Shown one piece after another: positions 1 through 4,815 of a stretch of 5,155 nt of DNA. Both the position numbers and the translations under genes were made by a program. The notes beneath the pieces are model-generated. The model searched no databases. It was not told the origin of the DNA and saw nothing but the letters and a program-made list of their open reading frames with translations. The DNA comes from Candidatus Falkowbacteria bacterium RIFOXYC2_FULL_48_21 (lineage in GTDB: Bacteria; Patescibacteriota; Patescibacteriia; UBA11705; JABHMO01): positions 1 to 5,155 of the forward strand of contig MFGM01000063.1 in assembly GCA_001778275.1 (NCBI GenBank), written 5' to 3'. Numbering within the stretch: position 1 is the stretch's first letter; each line of letters starts with the position of its first letter.

Positions 1-638
1 TTATCAAACCGAACTTTATCGTGAAAAACATCAAGCCAATCGGAGTTATCTCGTTCGTATTTTTGAAATATGCCCCAAGAAAACAAATCGGCCGCCTGTA
101 AACCATAATTTTCATGCGAAAGCCAATGATTAATATCCAAAGGAACGTTTGGTGGCAGACGCGTTTCCAACTCTCGACGAATGTATGTGTTGAATTCAAT
201 AATTTCCGGTTTTGCCATTGATTTATCCAAAATCAACTCCACCCTATCTCCATTATTACTTTCAAACGGTATCTTATCAAGCACTAAACGAGCAATATAA
301 TTATAGACTCGAGACTTATTTTTTATCAGTCGCTCAAAAACCTTTTTCTTATTAAGTGTTATTGAGTATATGCCAAATTTAATATTCTTAATCCGGTCAA
401 AAAAATATTTTTTTATTTGCAAGGTTGTTCCCGTGCCTTTCAATTCGCAGGCTATCCTTTTTTGATGCCTTGGGCCATTAAGCTTGCGCCTTAAAGTGGT
501 CTTTACCGCCTTAATAACTTGCCGATTGGCATCATGACTGCTGATAGATAAAATAGCAACCGTAAAAAATTTTGACGGTTTTTTATTGACAAAATCAAAT
601 CCGAGGTCGCCACTTTCATCTAAATATAAATACCACAT
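1..638 (-). CDS. DUF3800 family protein, 3' end cut by window edge
   Basis: From the ATG at 638 the frame stays open for 212 complete codons to the window edge. An in-frame TAA lies just upstream (645-647), so this is the first possible Met. The N-terminus reads MWYLYLDESGDLGF, the hallmark D-E-S-G opening of DUF3800. Further family-like positions are an ELKG segment (E65), a LILDKS strand (D138) and QAADLFSW (Q181-D184). In this family, an RNase H-like fold of unproven activity, these acidic residues form the putative metal site. Usual family length is roughly 200-300 residues, so little should be missing. The start lies one base after the stop of the surface-gene tail fragment (640-642). 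A GGAG at 651-654, inside that fragment, is the only Shine-Dalgarno candidate and is 12 bases away, a long spacing. The family is often found in phage, plasmid and defence neighbourhoods. The biological role here is unknown. Confidence 0.85.
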   Translation of the reverse strand, partial: MWYLYLDESGDLGFDFVNKKPSKFFTVAILSISSHDANRQVIKAVKTTLRRKLNGPRHQKRIACELKGTGTTLQIKKYFFDRIKNIKFGIYSITLNKKKVFERLIKNKSRVYNYIARLVLDKIPFESNNGDRVELILDKSMAKPEIIEFNTYIRRELETRLPPNVPLDINHWLSHENYGLQAADLFSWGIFQKYERDNSDWLDVFHDKVRFD

Positions 639-639
639 A

Positions 640-816
640 TTACTTTACCACTCCATCTCTTAATTTCCCCTTTGCATCATAATTCAACTTCGTCGTCACC
701 CCGCCCAAACTCTTCTCAATCACCTCCCCTGTCACCTCATCCGTGCCGCTGACTTTAACGGCCGACAACAATAACGGATACGTGCCCTTCTAGCTGGCCG
801 TGGGAATAAAACGCAC
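640..816 (-). pseudogene. Detached C-terminal fragment of the surface-protein gene (copy A)
   Basis: Positions 640-807 align without gaps to 2810-2977, the last 55 codons plus stop of the surface-protein gene. I count 147 of 168 bases identical. The homology fades between 807 and about 816, ten bases short of the TIM-barrel gene's stop at 826-828. The frame is preserved to the same TAA, but a TAG at 790-792 replaces the Gln codon of the intact gene (Q568), and no start codon is attached. Of 19 differing codons, 14 are synonymous. This is therefore a piece of a diverged allele or paralogue rather than a freshly decayed duplicate. It fills the whole gap between the TIM-barrel and DUF3800 genes and carries the only Shine-Dalgarno-like GGAG of the latter. 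Confidence 0.9.
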
Positions 817-825
817 ATTGTTCAG

Positions 826-1617
826 TTACAAGCTCTTCAATAACATTTTCCATGACTCTTTTACGTCACGCTCCCCCAGCACCTCCAAACTCAAAAACCC
901 GGAATACCCAATATCTTCTAACAACTTTATAAAACTTTTCAACTTTAAATCCCCCTGCTGATTAAAACCAAAATGCGCTCCGCCTTTTCGAATGGCATTG
1001 TGTAAATGAATGTTTTTTATCCGGCTTTTGTTCTTCGTCAAAAAACCATCAAACTCATCGCCATTTTCCACGCAATGCCCAACGTCTAATGTAAAATTAA
1101 TTTCCGGGATCAGCGTACGGATATCTTCCAGCTCTTCGAGAAGAACAGGATATGATATTTGCGTACTCTTTTTCATCGAAATGTTTTCAACGGCGATTTC
1201 AATTTTCCCTTTGGCATAATTCAAAAGTGGCCGAAAATTGGTAACGAATATTTTTCTGACCTCGCGTTGATCCAAAAACAACGGAAACGCCCCGGCATGC
1301 ATGGTCACGACTTTCGCGCCCAATTTCACGCCGATGTCAATCGTCTTTTTTAAGATTCCAACGGTTGCGCGATTTATTGATTGGTGCGATGAAACCAGCG
1401 TCAGATTTATAAACGGCGCGTGGATGAGAATTTCGTATAGATCAAGCCGTCGTTTCAACCAAGCGATTTCACCGGGGCTCAAATCAACCTCTTCCAACCA
1501 AACCTCAACAAAATCCAAACCTGAAAAATAGCCAAGCTCTTTTATGGCTCGCACCCACTCCCTTTTGTCGTGCGAAACAATATGTAAAAAAAGTCCTTTT
1601 TTAAATAACGCACTCAT
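826..1617 (-). CDS. Sugar phosphate isomerase/epimerase-like TIM-barrel protein (AP endonuclease 2 family)
   Basis: The 263-residue protein has the xylose-isomerase-like TIM-barrel pattern also used by endonuclease IV. Candidate metal ligands fall at the ends of successive beta strands: H66 (IHAPF), H107 (MHAG), E144 (VENIS), D178 and H181 (LDVGH), H204/H206 (NIHLHN), H215 (GAHFGF), D223 (QQGD) and E245 (SLEV). All are present, so an active metal-dependent enzyme is likely. Known members act on sugars, sugar phosphates, inosose or abasic DNA, and the substrate cannot be told from sequence. The length is typical. The start ATG overlaps the TGA of a degraded upstream frame (ATGA), which suggests former translational coupling. 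Its own Shine-Dalgarno is weak: AGG at 1628-1630, 10 bases away. An extended -10 promoter lies at 1760-1768. Downstream it abuts surface-gene tail copy A with no terminator, so transcription may continue into the DUF3800 gene. Confidence 0.85.
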   Translation of the reverse strand: MSALFKKGLFLHIVSHDKREWVRAIKELGYFSGLDFVEVWLEEVDLSPGEIAWLKRRLDLYEILIHAPFINLTLVSSHQSINRATVGILKKTIDIGVKLGAKVVTMHAGAFPLFLDQREVRKIFVTNFRPLLNYAKGKIEIAVENISMKKSTQISYPVLLEELEDIRTLIPEINFTLDVGHCVENGDEFDGFLTKNKSRIKNIHLHNAIRKGGAHFGFNQQGDLKLKSFIKLLEDIGYSGFLSLEVLGERDVKESWKMLLKSL

Positions 1618-1750
1618 ATTTTTTGAACCTGTGCAATTATTGCATGAGTTGCCTCCACTTTTAATTCACCAACCTTAAACAATTTTTTCAAATCTCTTAT
1701 CGTGTCCTATTGCGAAAATAAAACAAGTACGATCAGCAATCTGTGGACAA
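1614..1750 (-). pseudogene. Probable frameshifted 3' end of a lost gene before the TIM-barrel gene
   Basis: Two minus-strand frames join end to end. One reads ...ADRTCFIFAIGHDKRFEK and ends at TAA 1675-1677. The other reads LFKVGELKVEATHAIIAQVQ..., ending at TGA 1614-1616. They meet at a run of six A (1683-1688 on the minus strand); losing one A would fuse them into a single protein-like C-terminus of about 45 residues. The TGA overlaps the ATG of the TIM-barrel gene as ATGA, a common coupling arrangement. No start codon or family is recognised, and the frame would run into the promoter at 1760. It could instead be chance open sequence in the leader. Confidence 0.3.
1637..1656 (-). promoter_or_regulatory. 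Strong Shine-Dalgarno with a two-codon reading frame (Met-Gln-stop)
   Basis: On the minus strand GGAGG (1652-1656) is followed after six bases by ATG CAA TAA (1645 to 1637). This is the best ribosome-binding site in the leader, yet it serves only a two-codon frame that ends 19 bases before the TIM-barrel ATG. The start also overlaps the small hairpin TGCAATTATTGCA (1632-1644). It may be an attenuating or reinitiation leader, or a leftover inside the degraded upstream gene. Confidence 0.25.
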
Positions 1751-1759
1751 CCTTGAATT

Positions 1760-1768
1760 ATTATACCA
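1760..1768 (-). promoter_or_regulatory. Extended -10 promoter for the TIM-barrel gene
   Basis: The minus strand reads TGGTATAAT, a perfect extended -10 element (TGn-TATAAT). No good -35 is present; the hexamer 17 bases upstream is CAATTA. This is tolerated by extended -10 promoters. Start of transcription would fall near 1753, giving a leader of about 135 bases before the ATG at 1617. A DnaA-box-like word (1742-1750) lies immediately downstream of that start. Confidence 0.5.
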
Positions 1769-1871
1769 CTTTATGTACACTCTAATTGAGCATAAGTCCG
1801 TTGTGGATTGTTCTAGATGTTCCCATCCATCGGTTGGCTATAGTCTAGACACTACAAATTCACAAGGCCGC

Positions 1872-1895
1872 TCCCCCGCAAGGGGATTTTTGTTT
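1872..1895 (+). terminator. Small intrinsic terminator, plus strand
   Basis: A short stem (TCCCC pairing with GGGGA, loop CGCAA; equally CCCC-GCAA-GGGG) is followed at once by TTTTTGTTT. The T tract is on the plus strand only, so it would end rightward transcription. A weak possible source is TTGAAT (1753-1758) and TACACT (1776-1781) spaced by 17 bases, which would give an RNA of about 108 bases with no convincing frame. Confidence 0.4.
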
Positions 1896-1932
1896 ATAGT
1901 AAATTTACAACAATATTATCAGTGGATAACCA

Positions 1933-1961
1933 TTGACTTTTCAAATGCCAACGGCTATACT
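1933..1961 (+). promoter_or_regulatory. Sigma70-type promoter of the plus-strand small RNA
   Basis: TTGACT (1933-1938) and TATACT (1956-1961) are separated by exactly 17 bases. Each differs from consensus by at most two positions. Transcription would start near 1968, where the first hairpin of the putative small RNA begins. It reads opposite to all convincing protein genes of the window. Confidence 0.6.
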
Positions 1962-1967
1962 GATAAT

Positions 1968-2053
1968 GTAATCGCAAGATTACCGTCGCCTGAACGATAC
2001 CAGGATCGTATTCACACCTCCGACCATTATGTGGCCGGAGTGTTGTTTTTTTT
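1968..2053 (+). ncRNA. Putative small RNA of about 85 nt, antisense to the NYN gene's 3' end
   Basis: The transcript predicted from the promoter at 1933-1961 folds into three hairpins. The first is GTAATC-GCAA-GATTAC (1968-1983), a perfect six-pair stem with a GNRA tetraloop placed at the predicted 5' end. The second is ACGAT/ATCGT (1994-1998 with 2005-2009). The third is the terminator stem (2018-2040) followed by eight T. No start codon with a reasonable Shine-Dalgarno precedes a useful frame. The last 27 bases are antisense to the end of the NYN gene, so it could act in cis on that mRNA, or be an independent trans-acting RNA. It resembles none of 6S, SRP, RNase P or tmRNA that I can recognise. 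Promoter, structured body and terminator in register are the support; expression is unproven. Confidence 0.5.
2018..2053 (+). terminator. Intrinsic terminator of the small RNA
   Basis: CTCCGACCA (2018-2026) pairs with TGGCCGGAG (2032-2040) around the loop TTATG, with one A-C mismatch. TGTTG and eight T (2046-2053) follow. Read on the minus strand the stem is fully paired through a G-U wobble, but no T tract follows there. It therefore terminates rightward transcripts, although it might also protect the 3' end of the NYN mRNA. The stem overlaps the last NYN codons and stop. Confidence 0.6.
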
Positions 2054-2671
2054 ATATTCAAGAAAACCCTTCAAAGATTCCGCCGGAATAAATTTATCCG
2101 CCACTTCTTCCAGTTCCGTGCTCATTCGATTGCGGGTACAGACCACCACCACTTTCTTTTCCGCCTCCTTCAAATACCGAAGCAAATCGCCGAAATCACT
2201 ATCGCCTGAAAACAACATGACCGTATCGTATTTATGAATTTTAATCAACATATCCATCGCCATTTCCACATCGAAATTACATTTTGGTGTTTTACCTAAA
2301 AATTTACCGCTCTCGTCATAATGCGGTATCATCTTTATTTCCTTGGCGCGAACCTGAAAACCGCTCTTTCTGGCCTTATCTATTCGAAACACAGAGCTAC
2401 GGCTCTTAACATTTTCTTTATGATTTCTATCCAAATCTACTCTCTCCTTAAAATATCCGTAATAAAATAACATCTTCTCCGGCTCAACCCAAGAGCAAAT
2501 CGTCGCCAACTTTCCAATATCGATTTCATAGCAGTAACGGAATTTATTTTCCTCCGGCCACAAATCTTTCGCCCATGGCCGAACATTTCCAAAATCGACA
2601 AAAACATACACCTTGCCAAATTCATCCTTGTCAAAAAAATAGTACTTCGATTTAAACGCCATCAAGTCCAT
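2027..2671 (-). CDS. NYN domain (PIN-like, LabA/DUF88 family) protein
   Basis: The 214-residue protein shows the NYN signature. A first strand reads VYVFVDFGNV (D26, N29), a mid-domain acidic motif is NFDVEMAMDML (D134), and the strand-loop VMLFSGDSDF (D157, D159) is followed by a helix and the VVVV strand. These conserved Asp residues form the metal site of PIN-like nucleases. Family members are known or suspected RNases; the target here is unknown. The ATG at 2671 is only one base from the AGG at 2673-2675. The internal ATG at 2662 (Met4) lies 10 bases from it and may be the real start. The gene begins eight bases after surface-gene tail copy B, so it is probably read from the surface-gene operon. 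Its 3' end overlaps the antisense terminator at 2018-2053. Visibly more AT-rich than the surface gene, which fits acquisition. Confidence 0.85.
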   Translation of the reverse strand: MDLMAFKSKYYFFDKDEFGKVYVFVDFGNVRPWAKDLWPEENKFRYCYEIDIGKLATICSWVEPEKMLFYYGYFKERVDLDRNHKENVKSRSSVFRIDKARKSGFQVRAKEIKMIPHYDESGKFLGKTPKCNFDVEMAMDMLIKIHKYDTVMLFSGDSDFGDLLRYLKEAEKKVVVVCTRNRMSTELEEVADKFIPAESLKGFLEYKKNNTPAT

Positions 2672-2679
2672 ACCTATAT

Positions 2680-2768
2680 TTATTTTACAACCCCATCCCT
2701 CCCCGCCCCCTTTTTATCATAAATCAACTTGGTTGTTACCCCACCCAAACTCTTCTCAATCACCTCCC
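2680..2768 (-). pseudogene. Detached C-terminal fragment of the surface-protein gene (copy B)
   Basis: This matches the last 28 codons and stop of the surface gene. I count 71 of 89 bases identical to 2810-2898 and 72 of 89 to copy A, with no gap. It ends exactly where a hairpin palindrome begins (2766). Differences are mostly synonymous except for a G-rich patch, where AKGKLRD of the intact gene reads KKGAGRD. It has no start codon. It lies directly between the end of the real gene and the NYN gene, like copy A before the DUF3800 gene. Confidence 0.85.
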
Positions 2769-2797
2769 GATACCAGTCGCTACGCGCCGGTATCGGG
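2766..2797 (-). repeat. Hairpin palindrome with GTA loop
   Basis: CCCGATACC (2766-2774) and GGTATCGGG (2789-2797) form perfect nine-base arms. The minus-strand centre contains CGC-GTA-GCG, a smaller stem with a GTA loop. It sits 12 bases after the stop of the surface gene and forms the breakpoint of tail copy B. No T tract follows on either strand, so it is not an ordinary intrinsic terminator; it may stabilise the mRNA end or be a mobile palindromic repeat. Confidence 0.65.
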
Positions 2798-2809
2798 CAA
2801 GCCCCCTTT

Positions 2810-2977
2810 TTACTTCACAACCCCATCTCTTAATTTCCCCTTCGCGTCATAAATCAACTTGGTTGTTACTCCCCCCAGATTTTTCTCAATCACCTCCCCC
2901 GTCACCCCATCCGTGCCGCTGACTTTAACGGCCGACAACAATAACGGATACGTACCCTTTTGACCGGCCGTGGGAAT
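2810..2977 (-). repeat. Parent copy (C) of the triplicated gene tail
   Basis: This is the intact 3' end of the surface-protein gene, residues I563-K617 plus stop. It is repeated in the same orientation at 640-807 (about 87% identical) and in part at 2680-2768 (about 80%). The stretch 2908-2953 is identical, base for base, to 738-783 in copy A. Confidence 0.9.
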
Positions 2978-4663
2978 TATCGCCACTTCAAACGCGAAGC
3001 CGATATTCGTGGCACCGGCCGGCCCGCCTAGACTCGGCGAGGCTGGCGCTTTGCTGATTTTCCACGTGAGTGAACGCGTGGCTTCGTCGTAAACCAACGG
3101 ATCACCCACCGGCACATTCGCCTTGTCGGTAAAAACCACGTTCACAGGCAACGTCACCGTCGCCGTCACGTTATCCACATCATTTATATCGTTGATCACG
3201 CGCGCGAAAATCCAGTACTTCGTCTCCTTCGCCACGCGCGGCGGGAGCGAACCGCGCCCGAGCTGATCACCGGTCGAAGCGAAATACATGGGATACGCGT
3301 CCACCGCGAGATTGCTGTTCAACTTTGTTTCCAAAATCGAATCGGAAAAATCCGCGTTTTCTTTTTCCACCCGATAAGTGGTTCGCACCACGCTTTTCAG
3401 GTTAATGTCGTTCGAGCCTTTGACCAGCGCCTTCGTGCCAATCGTCACTTGAATTTCCCCTTTTCCTTTTGGTTGAATCAACGCCAACCTCGGACTGTTT
3501 TCAAAATTCCATGTCAAAGTCTTGCCCTTCACCTTCGCCCCGGCCGACTCAACCGGAACACCCCAATAATCGCCTATCAATTCCAGACTAATGACCGCGT
3601 TTTCAATCGTGTACGCGCCGGCATTTTCGTAGTTAATCGTTAATAAAACGTTTTCACCCGGGTTAACGGCTTTAGACACGATTGAATGGGTCAACCGAAA
3701 CTCCGGCCGTAAAACGGTTTGCTGCTTGCTCCACGTTGACTGCAACAAATCTCGCCCGTCGCGCCGCCAAAAAACGTTCAATGCGATGTTTTTATAATCC
3801 GTGTCCGTAAAAAATTTCACCGGCATGGTGATTATTTCTTGTTTTCCGGGCGTTAAATTATTCAGCGCCACCGGCTCTGTCCAACCGACCAACTCGCTAC
3901 TGAATTCCGGTTTAACAATCACTTTTTCAAAACTCAAACTGTCGCTGGTATTTTTAATTTTAATTTGCCAAGTCACAGCGCTGCCACTCACCACCTTTTC
4001 CGGCAAACTCGTTTCCAGCGCCAAGAAGCTGTCCGCGATTTGATATGTCCACTGCGCCGGCGCACTAAACTTTCCCCACAACCGATCGCCACGCTTGCCG
4101 GTTTTGTAAAAATTCAAAGACGCGATCAAAGCTTGCTCATCGCCGAGCGCACCCATCACGACTCCTTCCACGGCAAACTCGCCATTCGCGCCGGCCGGCA
4201 GGTTTCCGAGGTTCAAAATATTGTGCGCATAATCATAGTCATCGCGTCCGACTTTTTTTAACTGAAAATTTTCCGGCAATCGCAAACTCAACACCGCTTC
4301 TTCCAACCGATAATCGTTGCCATTGCGATAACTGACCAGCGCCGTCACCATCTCACCCGCGCGCGCCGATTCCCCGCCGGCGACCTTCACTTCCAACTTG
4401 TCGGTAAAATAATGGAATCCGCCATACGCCCAAAAGATATTCAGACCAATCAAAAACAACACGCCCGCGGCGATCACCGCGTCCATGACCAAATGTTTTT
4501 TATTAAACTTGTACCGCACGTCCCATCGGCGTTTCAACTTTTTGCCGGGAAACGTGAAGATGTTCACGATCACATTTTTCTTGCCGCTCTTTTCCGCGGC
4601 CTTAATCACATCCTCCTCTATCTTTTCAAGGTCATCGGTGGATTTGAGATTGATTGTTGGCAT
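2810..4663 (-). CDS. Single-pass membrane-anchored surface protein with Ig/DUF11-like beta repeats
   Basis: The 617-residue protein has a charged N-terminal part (1-57, ending in the very basic KKLKRRWDVRYKFNKKH) and one hydrophobic segment at about 58-82. A long beta-rich region follows. By the positive-inside rule the N-terminus is cytoplasmic and residues 83-617 lie outside. The outer part looks like four Ig/CARDB/DUF11-type modules, roughly 86-205, 213-318, 322-450 and 452-600. Modules 1-3 share phrases such as GEMVTALVSYRNGND, SAVTWQIKIKNTSD and GENVLLTINYENAGA, where a strand is followed by N-x-G/S turns. There is no signal peptidase site, lipobox or sortase signal, and no catalytic motif. 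A structural or adhesive cell-surface role is inferred. The ATG at 4663 has no Shine-Dalgarno; a TATAAA (4668-4673) just upstream lacks a -35. The gene is more GC-rich than its surroundings, and its last 55 codons recur downstream as fragments. Confidence 0.8.
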   Translation of the reverse strand: MPTINLKSTDDLEKIEEDVIKAAEKSGKKNVIVNIFTFPGKKLKRRWDVRYKFNKKHLVMDAVIAAGVLFLIGLNIFWAYGGFHYFTDKLEVKVAGGESARAGEMVTALVSYRNGNDYRLEEAVLSLRLPENFQLKKVGRDDYDYAHNILNLGNLPAGANGEFAVEGVVMGALGDEQALIASLNFYKTGKRGDRLWGKFSAPAQWTYQIADSFLALETSLPEKVVSGSAVTWQIKIKNTSDSLSFEKVIVKPEFSSELVGWTEPVALNNLTPGKQEIITMPVKFFTDTDYKNIALNVFWRRDGRDLLQSTWSKQQTVLRPEFRLTHSIVSKAVNPGENVLLTINYENAGAYTIENAVISLELIGDYWGVPVESAGAKVKGKTLTWNFENSPRLALIQPKGKGEIQVTIGTKALVKGSNDINLKSVVRTTYRVEKENADFSDSILETKLNSNLAVDAYPMYFASTGDQLGRGSLPPRVAKETKYWIFARVINDINDVDNVTATVTLPVNVVFTDKANVPVGDPLVYDEATRSLTWKISKAPASPSLGGPAGATNIGFAFEVAIIPTAGQKGTYPLLLSAVKVSGTDGVTGEVIEKNLGGVTTKLIYDAKGKLRDGVVK

Positions 4664-4693
4664 AGAATTTATATAAACAGCGCCCTCCCCCTT

Positions 4694-4722
4694 CCCCTCC
4701 CGCTCATTCTTCGCGGGCGGGG
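4694..4722. repeat. GC-rich imperfect inverted repeat
   Basis: CCCCTCCCGC (4694-4703) and GCGGGCGGGG (4713-4722) pair with one mismatch around a nine-base loop, inside a C-rich tract beginning at 4682. A second tiny stem, CTCC-TATC-GGAG, follows at 4727-4738. No T tract is attached. It looks like part of an intergenic palindromic repeat rather than a terminator. Confidence 0.5.
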
Positions 4723-4742
4723 GTTTCTCCTATCGGAGGGAT

Positions 4743-4780
4743 GGGGTTCGTACCCAGCCTACGGCGTGGGCACGAACCCC
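4743..4780 (-). repeat. Long hairpin palindrome with GTA loop
   Basis: GGGGTTCGTACCCA (4743-4756) pairs with TGGGCACGAACCCC (4767-4780). The single mismatch becomes a G-U wobble in minus-strand RNA, so all 14 pairs form in the direction of the genes. The minus-strand centre is a bulged C and GCC-GTA-GGC, the same design as the palindrome at 2766-2797. No T tract follows. It lies in the untranslated stretch ahead of the surface gene. Confidence 0.7.
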
Positions 4781-4815
4781 GTTAAATATAACAGAAAACA
4801 ACGTACGTACTTTTC

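Larger units (their letters stand above)
1742..1929 (-). other. Cluster of DnaA-box-like words
   Basis: Three same-orientation matches to TTATCCACA occur on the minus strand. They are TTATCCACT at 1921-1929 (8/9), CAATCCACA at 1802-1810 (7/9) and TTGTCCACA at 1742-1750 (8/9, the form preferred in GC-rich bacteria). A strongly AT-rich stretch (1887-1920) abuts the first. The grouping in one gap is suggestive of DnaA binding or an origin-like site. No dnaA, dnaN or rep gene is visible, so the call is weak. Confidence 0.25.

Noticed and set aside
1618..2026. tRNA, CRISPR array or insertion sequence in the large gap.
   Set aside because: No cloverleaf or CCA-type end, no regularly spaced repeats, and no transposase or matching terminal inverted repeats were seen.
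1743..2237. Plus-strand open frame of 164 codons (GTG start) spanning the gap and the end of the NYN gene.
   Set aside because: No Shine-Dalgarno; it runs through two terminator-like stems and a promoter, and its second half is antisense to the well-supported NYN gene. No protein family is suggested.
2766..2797. Intrinsic terminator of the surface gene.
   Set aside because: The stem is strong but neither side is followed by a T tract, so it is listed as a palindromic repeat.
640..2977. Diversity-generating retroelement or phase-variable tail switching explaining the repeated gene ends.
   Set aside because: No reverse transcriptase, no recombinase gene and no adenine-biased substitutions; all tails are in the same orientation and the changes are mostly synonymous.
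4664..4673. TATAAA just before the surface-gene ATG as the -10 of a leaderless mRNA.
   Set aside because: No -35 at a suitable distance and no extended -10; the spacing fits but the evidence is a single AT-rich hexamer.
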